Source: Phytophthora hibernalis (Eukaryota; Oomycota; Peronosporomycetes; Peronosporales; Peronosporaceae). From it: a stretch of DNA of 64,000 bases. The position numbers and the translations under genes were made by a program. The notes beneath the pieces are model-generated. The model saw only the letters and a program-made list of their open reading frames with translations. It was not told where the DNA came from and did not search any database. This document shows positions 11,093 through 22,540 of the stretch, in pieces; within the stretch, counting starts at the first letter, position 1; each line of letters starts with the position of its first letter. The stretch spans positions 144,873 through 208,872 of the forward strand of contig JAAKBF010000210.1 of assembly GCA_012656075.1 (NCBI GenBank). Direction: 5' to 3'.

Positions 11093-12630
11093 ATCGGGAG
11101 CAGCTCGCTTCTTCGACGAACCCTTCGGTCGAGGAGCCAGCGCACTCCTTCGCTTGACGGAACGTGGAGCTTTTCGTCGAGCATCGGCATAGTTCTGTAG
11201 CTGGCCACGTGGAGGCGCCCGGTCCGAGAGGATGACGGTACTAGCCGACGACGAGCAGCTATTTTCAGCCTCGATGTCCATAAGAAAGGCTCGATGAGAC
11301 ATCCCGCTCGACGAGCTCACAAGAGAATCACCCGATGACGGCTGAGGAGTAGACAGTGAATCGCTGGTCTGGCTCGGCGAAATTCCAAGCTCAATGTCAC
11401 CAGAGGGGCGACCCCACCACCTTCGGCGAAGCTGGAATGGGTGAACCGTCCAATGCATCTTCGTCAAGGGCGTCTAACTCGGTCAGCACAGCCTGAGTAA
11501 TGCAAGCAGATTTTTGCTGCTGCTCGGGAGGGTGACGTCGAGGAGAGCCAAGAGGAGGAGACATCGTAGGGCTAGTCGACGCCGGAATGGAGACGACGGA
11601 ACTCAGCCAAGGAGCCACCGCGGAAGTAGACGAACTCAACAAGATCACCGCTGAGGCCAACTCTATCGACGAGTCAGTGGAGGACATAGATCCCGATGCT
11701 GGACTCGGCGAAGAACTTATATGACCGAGTGAAGAGCTCATGGCCTGAGACAAACTCACCAAAACGGCTGACGAACTCGCCAAGTCCGGATCGACGAGTC
11801 TGCCTCAAGACCAGGTGACTCGTCGACTTGGGAGTCTGTTTCATCGACTTCGGCCGGAATCTCGTCGTGAGGAGGACTCAGCGAGCGTCGCTGGGGGTAA
11901 TAACCACTAGAATTGGCGCGGCGAAGACCAGCCACTGGAGAGCGGAGACGACGCCGCCCTGGATAGGCAGCGAAGGCGCATGCTCGGCGACCACTTTCGC
12001 CAGGAGCAAAGTCGTCGATGCGTCGAACCCTCCTCGCCAGGTATGGAACGTTCACACTCGCTGCGAGAAACACTCGAAGCCCGGCTCAGCCGGGGCCTGC
12101 CGCCGTCGGATTCGCTGGGTTAGAATACCGACGGAGGCGTTCGGCCGGAGTCAACGTCTTCAGTGGTGCACTCGTTAGCTGAGAAACCGAACGATGTCTC
12201 CTGTGGCGCGACGCCGACTTGGACCGTTTGTGGCATGATGAGCTCGGCGAAGGTCCACATGATACCGCGGAGAAGGACGGTGAAACCGACAATGCTGCAC
12301 TCGCTGGGGTATTATTCGCCAATCCCGCTGAAGCTGAAATGGCAGGACCCGAAGAGAACCCGCTCGACGAGCTCCTGGACGGATCGAGAGTATCGTCACA
12401 GGACCGGCGCGGAGAAAGAAGCTCAAGCGACTCGGGGAGGCGCTCGGCGAGTAGCCGACAGAGACGAGCAATAATTCGGAGGTCCCTGGGATCCAGTCCC
12501 GGACATCCACGCCATCCAGAGCAGCGACAGCCAAATGCGGGTCGTATACTGGGTAGCGACCGCGGTGAGCGATAATACGCTTCTGCCGCAGAACAGTACC
12601 CTGCAACGACTCGATGGTTCGACACTCCCA
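11093..12630 (-). other. Ser/Pro/Arg-rich degenerate coding-like stretch, unassigned
   Basis: The stretch holds overlapping short minus-strand frames of low complexity, for example SSSSGFSSGPAISASAG, SKSASRHRRHRSVSQL and ELGISPSQTSDSLSTP. It diverges from the family-1 antisense ORF abruptly at 12,630, just after MVYRCWEC. Composition (Ser-rich, acidic patches, Arg clusters) resembles the middle part of the antisense ORFs, so it may come from the aORF of a further family, but no homologous copy lies in this window. No function can be given. Confidence 0.35.
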
Positions 12631-15600
12631 ACAGCGGTACACCATCTGCTGACGCAATCGATCCGCTCGGAGGTTCCGAGCCTTGTTGTACTCAGCCCAT
12701 GCCGCTCGTAAAGAGATGACCGAGGGTCATCACTGAGCCTCTGAGTCATGCTACGGAGGAAAGCTTCAACGGCTGAGACTTGGACCCAGTGGCGTCGCTC
12801 CCATAGTGCCAGACCGAGGTCTGCTTTCTCGGTTCGGTCGGTGGACACACCCTGGAATTGACGCCACATCTTGACGAACCGAGCTAATCCAGTGGCACGA
12901 GTCGAAATTTTTGAACCTGGAGGGTGCTGATCAATGGTGAAACAGCACGGGTTCTCCGGCAACTTCGAGCGCACTTGCTGCCACGGGTGGGCAGGGACGA
13001 CCCAATCCGCCATAGCCTGGATACCGGCAACTGAGTACGGAGACTCAACACCGTGAGCAATGGGTGGAGTTAGACTGCTGTTATGGATCTGACACCAGGC
13101 CTCTTGTGCACCCGGAGCAGTGAATCCGGGTAACAAGTACGGACCAGCCATCAGGGCAAGGCGCTGTGACGGTGTCCCTGGCGCAGTAGGTACCGCCGGC
13201 GTGAACGTACTTGGGTCGGTGCCGGGAACCGTGGAGAGCGTAGCCGTCATCTGGGTGTGAGACCGTCGGAGACCCGACCGAGACCTCGGTGTATGCTCTT
13301 AGGCGGCAGCAGCTGGAGGCGTTGAATCATCGGTGGGCCCTACAGTCGATCCCGCAGGAGTTGATGGCACCACAATCGCAGGAACCGGGGTAGATACCGC
13401 CACCGAGGTCACAGGAGTCATGGCCGATGAGGTGGTCGGTATTCCACCCGACGACGGTAATAACGTGGAGGCCGGCTGCGACGCAGAAACAGCCGGCACG
13501 CTCGGTGGAACCGGGGTGGGCTGAGCCGGGACCGACAGAGTCGATGGAGTCATGACCGAGGCTGTATGCGACGGTACTGACGGCGTCGGGGTCACCGAGG
13601 TTTTGGGCGGAGCCGGAACAATAGGCGACCCCGAGGTCTGAGAAGACTCGGACGATGCCTCCAGGGCTCTGGGATCGCAAAGTAGCTAATACCGACGCGC
13701 CGCGGGTGGGCCGACCATCACGACGAGTCGGCGAGGTGACAGCTGAGGAAAACGACCCATAAGCGAGGATCGCGTCCGTCCGAGGATCGGTATCTACCTC
13801 ATCACCCGACAAGTCAATTACTTCGGCCGGGGTCGACGGCATCGAGGATCCGGAGGCCGGTGGAGATCCGGTGGAGGACTCGGTGGAGATCCAGGCGGAG
13901 GACTCGGTGGAGAACCGGGTGGAGGACTTGGAAGCGAGCCACTCGGCGGGGACACAGGCGGCGACGCAGGTGGAGACCCAGGCGAAGGACTCGGTGGGGA
14001 CCCTGCAGGAGACGATGGCGCCGGCGACCCCGGCGACGAACTGACCGACGGGCTCGGTGGCGATCCCGCAGGAAGCCCAGACGCCTGGAGAGATGATGGC
14101 GTACTGACCGAAGGTTTGGGCGCGTGTCCGCGAGCTGGGGCACCCAAACTCTTAGAGGGACGACCCAACTGCTTGCTAGCAGGAAGGATTGACTTCGGCG
14201 GTCCCGACGGAACGTGTGGAGGATACGTCGGCGTCGCCTGCGGTGGCGGAGCTTGGGATGCGTGCTGCCGGAGACGCTTGCGCCGATTCCTTCGACGCTG
14301 GGATACCGTTGGAATGAGCGGCAGGTCGTCCGAATCCTCAGAGGCACCACCCGCAGCCGACGCTGCCTGCGCTGGAGGGTTGAGCCCCGGCTCCGATGCC
14401 TTGGGATCTTGATCACTGTCCTTCGAGCTCTCCGAAGACACACTCCGACTGCGCTTCGACGTAATGCTCAGAGGAGAGAGTCCGAGCAACTCCCAGTCGA
14501 TGTCGTCCGCAGTAATACCTGAACGAGGGTTAAAAGAACTTAGGACGACCGATGGGGCAAGGAAAGAAGGGTAGAACGTACCAGCAGAAGCAAGCACCAA
14601 CGTGTCGCCATCGAGCTTGTGGAGAGCAGCGTGGCGACGCAGAAAAGAGTTCGCCCGCTTCAGGCTCGCGACCTGAGCTTCGAGGGTATGAACCTGAGGA
14701 GAAACAGCACCGACCGAGGCTTGGTCAGAAGCTTTGAGGGCAGCCCGATACTTGGCCACCTGCTCGGTCTAGGCCCCAAGCCAGCCATGAAAAGCTCACG
14801 GTCCTGGTGGAGGAGTCGCTGTGTCGACGTCACCGAAGCCTCGGCCGTGGTTGCGCGAGCAGCCCAGAGCCCCACGATGCGGTCGTGGTCGGCGATGGCA
14901 GCGTTGGCTTGACGCAGGCGCGCTGCCGCCTGTTCATGCTCGTCCTTGAGAGCGATGTACGACTGACGGAGGCTATCCAGAAAGTAACGAGTGCGACTCT
15001 CGTCGCTGGTGGCTTGGTGCTGAAACGCTCGAACTGCTCACGTTCTCGCGTCCCGGCCTGGAGACGGTCCTTGGTGTCAGCGAGTCGAGCCTTGAGCTCT
15101 GCCACCTCGTTACGCAGGTCGACGATGAGCTGAGCTTCACCCGGTGGAAGTTGGGCGGGAGCCACCGCGGCATTCAGAACCTCACCGAGGTCTGTGGCGT
15201 GCTCCATCCGGCTGTCGAGCGACGAATCGACTCGCCGAGGACGTTGACGGGCCACCCCAACTACGAGCTGACCCAACTGGAGGAGACGATGCTCGACCAG
15301 AGCAGAGACCGAAGGCTCGGTCAAGGCAACGGGAGGGGGCGACACCGGAGGTGTCGGTCTGGCACCCCACCGAGACAAGGCGAGTGTCCCGGGCGCCCAA
15401 GGGCTCGGAGACCGCCGCAGGAGTACCGCGAAGCAGGTATGCCAGGATAGGCGAAGCTTCTGGAGATAGCGGAGGCGTGGGGAGCGGCGAACCTTCGGCC
15501 GCACCATCAGCCGGCGGAGGACCACCGGGACGTTGCGGAGGTGGTACCGAAGACTCGGCAGGGCCAGGAACGTCGGCAGGAGCATCGACAGCGTCCGGTG

Positions 15601-15753
15601 ATCGTGCCTCTGATATGGAAGGAAGATGGAACGACGAGTTAGAAGGAGTGCAGGATGTTGCGGTGATGAAGGTGGAGCAGCCTACCTCGTCGCTGGGGTG
15701 ATGGAACGGAGAGTGGCGGTGGCGTCGCTGAGAAGACGCGACGGATGAGCCAT
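12631..15753 (-). pseudogene. Antisense ORF (aORF) of element C
   Basis: Minus-strand copy of the family-1 antisense ORF, opposite in strand to its own LTR. Start MAHPSRLLSDATA at 15,753, 66 bp from the 3' LTR. Parts in order: N-terminal region; coiled coil (LIVDLRNEVAELKARLADTK); SLKRANSFLRRHAALHKLDG; Ser/acidic stretch (SVSSESSKDSDQD); basic cluster SQRRRNRRKRLRQHA (about 14,260-14,306); long Pro-rich tract of SPPSPPPG-like repeats (13,850-14,100); EVIDLSGDEVD (13,792-13,824), which resembles a SUMO-interacting motif; and the C-terminal Trp-rich domain (HPWQQVRSK, FVKMWRQFQG, LALWERRHWVQV). The longest intact frame is 14,759-13,818. Frame shifts occur near 15,690, 14,830, 13,820 and 13,290. 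This copy keeps the HPWQQ region that element B has lost. Confidence 0.72.
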
Positions 15754-15802
15754 GGTGTGAAGACGCGAAGCACCACGACGCGCACTACTTGTGGAAGGTT
15801 GC

Positions 15803-15818
15803 GTCGAGGCGGGGCAGT
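15803..15818 (+). other. Polypurine tract of element C
   Basis: GTCGAGGCGGGGCAGT directly abuts the LTR start TGTGGTGTTGGG. Purine-rich and in the correct place for plus-strand priming, it fixes the orientation of element C as plus and marks the following LTR as the 3' LTR. The equivalent in B is at 50,914-50,929 on the minus strand. Confidence 0.75.
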
Positions 15819-16670
15819 TGTGGTGTTGGGTTTTGGGATGCTCGGTCGCCAGTCGGCAAGGTTGCCCTTGCTGAAGGAAAGTGACCGGCGTGCCCTGATT
15901 GGCGGATTACATTCCCCACGCCACAGTGACCTTGGCCGCTTTTGTGACCGAGGCCTCGGTTGGGTATAATAAACTCCCGGCCGAGGGTACGAACCCTCGT
16001 TTGTACCATTTCAGTTTCGCACCCTCGGTCTTTAGAGCCGGGTACGGGGTCACATACGGGGATCGGTTCACACTGGATATTTGTATTTATATAGGACTAG
16101 CTATTGGATTGACTACAGAGGCTCTCAGAGCCATAGATCAACAGAAATAATTCAGCAGTCTTCCCTCAAGTCACCAAGGGTTAAGTCCGTCTTCGGTAAG
16201 TCTAGCTAGCTTATCATAGGGTCTGGATACGCTCGGCTTGTGGGATGCTGGTCAGCGAGCCTAAGGTACATTGAACCGAGGGTTTGTAGCTGGTCAGTCC
16301 AAGAGATTAGAGTGGCCGAATGTTGGGAGCGACGAGAAGCGTCGTTTACCATATATTATAGTGGAACCGAATGTTCCATACATATTTACTACCCGCCGAG
16401 GTTTTACCTCGGCAAACCCGTATTAGGCTTGACAGCCTGTACCCTTCCTTCTGAGGAACTTCGGGTTCGCGCGAAAGCGCAATATTGCATACTAGCCCTC
16501 GCTCGTGGCTAGTGGTGCAGGTTATTGGGTTGGCCTAATACAACCTAGGTGTACAGAGGGTTCACATCCAACCCGGCGTAAGGGATCGTTCCTGGTCTTC
16601 AGGTTTGATCCAACGCTCGTTGACCTGACGAGGAGAAGCGAGTGTTGTTGGTGCGACTCATACCATTTGG
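15819..16670 (+). repeat. 3' LTR of element C (family-1 LTR, end truncated)
   Basis: 852 bp, reverse complement of the LTRs at 9,815 and 50,024. It starts TGTGGTGTTGGG and follows the family through CTCATACCATTTGG, then switches to unrelated bases, so the last ~35 bp including the CA end are missing. It contains the TATA-like box (15,965-15,973) and the 14 bp palindrome ACCGAGGCCTCGGT (15,947-15,960). Confidence 0.9.
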
Positions 16671-16688
16671 GCAGCCTGGCGAGAAGAC

Positions 16689-17109
16689 CTCACGTTTCCC
16701 TTGCTTACAAACGAGAAACTGTGAACGTTGTCGGAAGGCATCGTTTTCCAGGAGAAAAGCAGCGCGAAGCCGCTCGCACAACTGTTGATGACACCCGCCT
16801 TCATGGCGATCTGTGCTTCTCGAATCCAGAAGTGAAGGTTTCGCCTTCCTTCCTTTCGAACGGAGGTACAACCAGCCATAGAGGCTTGGGTTGTACCGGC
16901 TTCAGCTTGGACATAGAAGCCTGCAGGTTTCCCTGCACATGCGCGATGAGCTCGCGCTCGTACGCGTCGAACGCAGTCACGCGTTCTTCTTGCTCGGCGG
17001 GCGTTGCCGATACCAAACCCCGGAGGACATCTCTTCCGAAGATGCCTCCAATCTTCCGAACAGACGCGAACTGCGAGTCGTTCAAGTAAAGAAACTCACT
17101 GCGGTCCAT
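16689..17109 (-). pseudogene. gag: gag fragment (third family), N-terminal half
   Basis: Start and N-terminal half of the gag gene whose other half is at 10,671-11,092. It begins MDRSEFLYLNDSQFASVRK and reaches LKPVQPKPLWLVVPPFERKE, the lead into the capsid-like domain. It then shifts frame (NLHFWIREAQIAMKAG, QLCERLRAAFL) and ends at RQRSQFLVCKQGKRE on 16,689. At least two shifts lie in 420 bp. I recognise the WIRE...AM...FL pattern as typical of oomycete retroelement Gag. It was split by element C. Confidence 0.8.
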
Positions 17110-17905
17110 CGTGACTCAATCCTTGAGATCACAGAGGATCAGGTAGTTCAACCTACCCGCGTAGGCGCGAGATTGACTACAAGTGCTACCAAGTGTGACG
17201 GGGTCACACAGCACCTTGTCTTGAGGAAGCGTAAGAGAGCAAAGGCTCTCAGTGAACGATAAGTTCACAGTTCCCGGCCTAAGGGAACTGTCTGCGGGTT
17301 TGATAGCAATATAACGACTGATTATATTTTATAGCTGAGTTAAACTTGTAGCATACAAACTCTAAGTCATCTATAGTAAAAGCTAAAGAGCGTCCATGGT
17401 TGGCGCGCAGTCCGGAGAAAGTCGAACTTGTGAATTGATCTAGTGATAACAATATTTAATTTTTATTGAAAGTAAGATCATGATTGGCTTCGGCTCCGCG
17501 ATATCTGTTGAAATCCGCTGTGTTTGTGCTCTTTTGAACTCTTCGGGGAAATTTTGTTGTCCGCGAAAAAGTGCAGAAGCATGACATTATATTCGAAGCA
17601 CGACTACCGTAATTAGAGTGAGCGGTGTACAGGTGTCCATCCCCCAGTACCGACCGGTATTTTTCTGGTCGTGTGTGTGCATTTACCCGAGAGAGTTTAT
17701 ATTGTTTAGTTAATCCATGATAGTATTATATCGGTATCGTTTGTCGCATTGGGGTGAAAGAAATACCGGTACATGTCTACAGTAACGAACAAGGAACAAC
17801 GCCACCGATTGGCTGAAATAAAACATTCCAACCAATCGAATGCCGTTGCTCAGATTATCCTCTTCCACATGCGAATTTGTGTCCCAGAGGGAGGAGAATA
17901 GGGCG
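17110..17905. other. Intergenic: 5' side of gag relic, then upstream region of bromodomain gene
   Basis: No gene seen. 17,110-17,300 is probably leader of the disrupted gag element and holds a hairpin CAGTTCCC...GGGAACTG near 17,267. From about 17,300 the base composition becomes AT-richer and host-like. ACCGGT palindromes at 17,653 and 17,765 and inverted CCAAT-type motifs (GATTGGC, CCAATCG) near 17,805-17,840 lie just before the bromodomain gene; a promoter role is inferred only. Confidence 0.4.
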
Positions 17906-20900
17906 ATGATCTCGGAGACATCGCACGCCGAGTGTGTGCGGCTGCTGGAGCTGCTGACGAACCCGCGCGTACAGGAAAGCTGGTCCTGGGTGTTTATGAC
18001 GCCCGTGGACATCCCTGGCTACGAGCGCGTGATCAAGCGGCCCATGGATCTGGGGACCATAAAGAAGAACTTGGGCGTCAAGCCGTCGCGTTGTCGTTTC
18101 AAGTCGCACGACAAGTTGGCGAGGACGTGCGTCTCGTCTTCCACAATGCGTGCGTGTATAACAAAGCGGACCAGGACGTCAAAGGTTCCGTCTACGCTGC
18201 AGCTCAGCATCTGCTGCGGGTCTTCGAAACAGCCTACGCCAAGGCCATCGAGAGCGTCTTCAAGGCGGACGACGAGGCGGTAGCCAGAGCCAAGGCGGTC
18301 CACCGAGAAGCCAAGAGGAAGGCCGAGGGGGACGCAGAAGGCGCGGGCTCCTCCTCCTCCTCCTCACACCACCACAGCAGCAGCAACCACAGCAGCAGCA
18401 ATCATCACCATCGAGACGAAGGAGGAGATGAAAGCAAGCACAGACACAAGCACAGCAAGAAGGAGAAAAAGTCCAAGAAGTCCAAGAAGAAGAGCAAGGA
18501 CCGGGAGCACAGACACTCGAGCTCCAGCAGCGGCGAGATCAAGAAGAAATCCCACCGCAGCGAGCACGAGAGCGGTCATGTGTCATCTTCCAGTGCTCTC
18601 GTACAAAGGAGACGCTCCAGACTGTCGTGGCGGTCCCTAAGTGCGAGTCGTCCTTGCTTAGTTCTGCAGCTATTTCACTGAGCAATACCGTATCTGTCAA
18701 GCGAGAGGTGGTGCAGACCCTCGCGGCTCCTCCTGGGGAAAAATTGTCGGACGCGGAGGTGACAGAATGCCTCTCTTTGTTGATGAAGCTGGTCAAGTAT
18801 AAGGAAGGTGTGATCAGTCCAGCTGCACCGTTCTTGCAGCCAGTGGACCTGACTCATTTCCCGGACTATCGCGTTAAAGTTCCGAACCGCATGCATCTGT
18901 ATGGCGTCCAGAAGAAACTTCGTAGCGGGAGCTACGCTACCATTGACGCGTTTGCTTATGACATGCGGTTAATTTTTCGAACTGCCTGGTGTACAACAGC
19001 GATGTGATTCTGAGCAAAGTGATGCGAAATCATGCCGTCACCCTTATGAAGCTCTTCGAGACCCAATTTGCCAAGATTGGCGGGTCATGGCCAGGTATTT
19101 CTGAGCGGTGGAAATGCCACCAGATCATTCATGAAATCCTCGCCCACCGCACGGATGGGCAGGAGACCGCGCAGTGGTTCAAATACCCAATTGAGTCTTA
19201 CTACGATTCACCGGACCAAATTCCGTATAACTACTACAAAACGGTCAAGGATCCAATGGATATCGGCACGGTTTCGAGTAAGCTACACATGGGGGAGTAC
19301 AAGCACGTCTCAGAATTTACGGCGGGCATGAAATTGGTCTTTGACAACTGTATCCGGTACTGGAGGCCAGATCCCCAGGGGCAAACGTACTGTGCGTCTG
19401 CGGAAACTTTGCTCCGCGTTTTACACACACGAAACACTATCTTTGGTTCTCCCATGAACAGCAACTCTACGTCAAGAGGAAAACCAGGATCTCTTTCGTC
19501 ATCGTCGTCGAAGGTCAAGTCTGCCTCTGCTGCGACACAGTATTCCTCTGCACAACCGCCGTCGGTTCCCGTGGCTAGGGCATCTGAAGGTGAGCATGAA
19601 AAGATAAAGAAGAAATCATCGTTGTCGAAGACATCAAAATCGTCAAAGTCTCGCGAGTCAAGCGGTGGCTTGCCGGAAAAGAGATCTGCTTGGGTATAAT
19701 GAAGCAACTGCGGGGGCACAAGATGAAGGGGTTCCGTGGGATCGAAATCAAAACGGCTGGACCCTTTTTGACTGCTGTTGATACGACCAAGTACCGGATT
19801 ACCTGACAATTGTTTCGGAGCCCATGGATTTCGCTAAAATCGAGCGCAAATTGAAAAGCGATCGATACGGCAGTGTCGACGAGTTCAGTGCCGACGTCCA
19901 CTTGATATTCTCGAATTGTCACAAGTACAATAGTGACCCGGTGGAAGGCGCCGACATCCGAGCGATGGCCACAAACCTGCGTAATTACTTTGTAGAGCTT
20001 TGTAACGAGAAGCTGGGCCCTCTGGATGGCATGGTGAATGGGCCGACTCAAACGCCAACCCATTCAGCTCAGGTCGCGTTAGCTTGTTCATCTCTGGGTG
20101 TAACTCAACCCACGCCAGCAGCTCCAACAAAAACGCGCCTGCCCGAAACAAAAGTGCATTGTGCTGGAACAGGGCCTTCGTCTCTCCACAATCCAATGAA
20201 GAAATCTCCCGCCCCTCTCCGATGAAGAGACCGGTGTCCGCTACTTCTGCGTCCGTGGCCAGTAGTACTGTCTCCTCTCTTGACCTGAAAAAGGGAATGG
20301 AATCGTTCAGCAGTAGGACAGCATTGAAGACGGAGCCCGCGGTCGCTTCGTTGAAGCCCGTTGCTCAAGTGAAGGCAGTGCCTGTTCCAGTCGCTGCAGT
20401 CTCTTTATCTACGGCGGTTAAGGAGTTGCCTCCTGACAGCACCACCAACTTAGCAGGGCTTACTCCTGAAGAAGCTAAGAGACTGCGTAAGGAGATGAAG
20501 GAAACACGCAAAAAGGAGAAGAAGGAGAAGAAGGAGAAGAAGAAAAAGCGTGACAAGGATAAAAGGCGCGACAAGAAGGACAAGAAAGACCGGACAAAGG
20601 TTTCAAGCTCTTCTACCCAGGTAAGCCCGGTGGTGATGCCCATTTAGGCATGTACACATTTGACTGAGATTCACACGAATTGTGCATTTTTTCAGGATGA
20701 TGGATTGGCTGCTCAACCAATCTCCATCCCATTGATTTCACCTGCCGCAGCTTCGGCACTAGGGTTGCCTGCTGCTGTTTCAACTGCCAACAAACCGACA
20801 GTACCTGCAAGTGCGCCAGCAGTGGTTGGCTCGAAAAGAGGATTGGGGGAACCTCATCATTCATCTAGCTCAATATCAAGCAAAAAGAACAAGAAACACA

Positions 20901-22479
20901 AGAAGTCGGACCTCAACGCCTGGGAGAATGCATGTGACCGTGTGCTTAACCGTTTGAGCAAGATTGAGCAGGTGACTAAGTTGCACTTCAACCACCCGTT
21001 GTTGGAGGTATTCCCGCATCTCGCAACTGAGTACAGGAGCCTGATTGCTGAACCGATGGACGTGCGCACATTGCGTGAACATCTCCACGCACACACGCTG
21101 AACCAGGCCGAGTTCCTGCGAAAAGGCCGGCTTATCTTCCAGAACGCCGTCAAATTCAATTGTGCTGAAGACCCGGCGTCAATTCAGGTGCGCGATATGT
21201 CTGCACATTTGATGTGGTACTTTGACTCGCTCTGCGCCGAGCTGCAGATTGTTCCGACGCAGGAAGTCTCAGAAGAGCAGAGTCGCTCAAAGCGCGATCA
21301 ATTGAGGCGTGAGCGAGCAGATTTCGTGAATACAGTTCCTGTGGAGCTCAAGGCCAAGGAGTGCCAAAAACTGCTGCGGGTGCTGAACAGCCAGAAGTAT
21401 GACAAGAACGGCTGGCCTTTCCGTAAGCCGGTGCGCGTTCTGTTCCCTGCATTGTCGCCCGACTACTTTGACGTTATTAAGATGCCGATGGACTTGACGA
21501 CTATTGCGGAGAAACTGATCGAATACGAGTACAAGATGCACGGCGAATTTATTCTGGACGTGCGATTGACCTTTGAGAATGCAATGATCTACAACCGTGC
21601 TGACAAGGACCGCGATGGATGGAGCGTGTATTCAGCAGCAGTTCACATGCTGGCTGTGGTGGATGATCTGTGGGGCGATGTAACGCTTGAGGTGACCGAG
21701 AAGACTCGGCGTCGTGAGCTCCTACGCAAGGAACGCATGAGCGAGTCAAAGCGGAAGCGAAGCGATTCGGAGGTAAACGGTGAGCGCGAAAAAAATCTCA
21801 CAAGCACCACCACCACTCTCCCGCAGAGAACGAATCCGGACACAAACACCACCACAAGCATCATCGCAAGAGCGGCAAACAGCGATCAAGCGAGGGTGTC
21901 GCTGCAGCCGTGACTGCCGGTTCGGATAGCGCTGCTCCTGCTCCTCCTGCCGTTACTGCTACCTCTGTGACTGGGACGGTAGTTGTCGGTGGCGGAAATG
22001 GCTCGCGAGACGATTCTGGAATCTATGATGCAACGGCTACCCGTGTGAAATTGCAACTCATGCCAAGCAGACCTAACATGGAGCGCATGAACAAGCAAGA
22101 GCGTAAGGCTGAAGAGAAGCGGCGGAAGCGTGCTCGACGCGAAGAGGAAATGGCGCGCACGGAGAAAAGGCGTCGCACTGCCGTCGCAGCAACGGACGAT
22201 GCGTTGCGTGAGGCTGAGATCCGGAGCCGGCGCAAGTTGCAGAAGTTGGAGATGGCCGAGGCAGTCCGTCTGCGCGAGGAACGCCAGCAACTTGCTGCAG
22301 AAGTGGAGGCCAAACATGCTCGTCGGGAACAGATGAAGTTGAATGCTGCTGCGTGGACTGGAGTGCTGCTGCCTGCGGCAGGTGCTGCTGCCTCCAGCAA
22401 AAGAACAGGCTTTTGGGTGAAAAAGCACTCGAAACTGCAAATATCCGCTGCTTTCCAGCCGCGAGCAATCAATGCCTAA
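17906..22479 (+). CDS. Protein with six bromodomains and basic linkers
   Basis: Chromatin protein that should read acetyl-lysine, about 1,500 residues over two exons (intron 20,621-20,694, GTAAGC...TTTCAG). Start at MISETSHAEC (17,906); an in-frame ATG at 17,840 is possible. Six bromodomains: BRD1 about 17,906-18,250 (RPMDLGTIKK, ACVYNKADQD), BRD2 18,760-19,060 (VYNSD), BRD3 19,115-19,420 (VKDPMDIGTVSSKL, RYWRPDPQG), BRD4 19,685-20,010 (SEPMDFAKIE, HKYNSD), BRD5 20,925-21,230 (AEPMDVRTL, VKFNCAEDP), BRD6 21,355-21,660 (KMPMDLTTIAEKL, MIYNRADKD). Linkers are Lys/Ser/His-rich and the C-terminus is a charged helix. BRD3 has Trp where the acetyl-lysine-binding Asn is expected. The frame is interrupted by about seven one-base indels (near 18,115, 18,600, 18,970, 19,680, 19,790, 20,205, 21,790), several in homopolymers, without nonsense substitutions: sequencing error or a young pseudogene. 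No BAH or HMG domain, unlike animal polybromo. Confidence 0.8.
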
Positions 22480-22514
22480 GCTTCACGCAGGCCGGTGTTA
22501 ATGCGAGATAAAAC

Positions 22515-22540
22515 AATACTTCGAAGTACTTCGAAGTATT
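22515..22540. repeat. 26 bp perfect palindrome after bromodomain gene
   Basis: AATACTTCGAAGTACTTCGA continuing to a perfect 26 bp palindrome, 36 bp after the stop codon of the bromodomain gene. It could fold as a hairpin in the 3' UTR or be a protein site. Role unknown. Confidence 0.6.

Larger units (their letters stand above)
11093..16688 (+). mobile_element. Element C: 3' part of a family-1 element (aORF plus 3' LTR) inside gag
   Basis: A 5.6 kb block that separates two halves of one gag gene exactly between two codons. It contains, right to left, 18 bp of unassigned sequence, a family-1 LTR lacking its last ~35 bp, a polypurine tract, the antisense ORF, and a 1.5 kb Ser-rich stretch. The PPT-LTR order shows the element is plus-oriented and that this is its 3' LTR. 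No gag-pol is present. I see no target-site duplication at 11,092/16,689, so deletion or recombination has reshaped it. Confidence 0.7.

Noticed and set aside
12163..12575. Plus-strand ORFs in the Ser-rich block of element C
   Set aside because: Low-complexity sequence opens both strands; the minus-strand reading has the more protein-like Ser/Arg composition, and neither is assignable.
18364..18579. Minus-strand hydrophobic ORF within the bromodomain gene (Leu/Val-rich)
   Set aside because: Complement of the Lys/His/Ser-codon linker; hydrophobicity is an artefact of reading AAG codons backwards.
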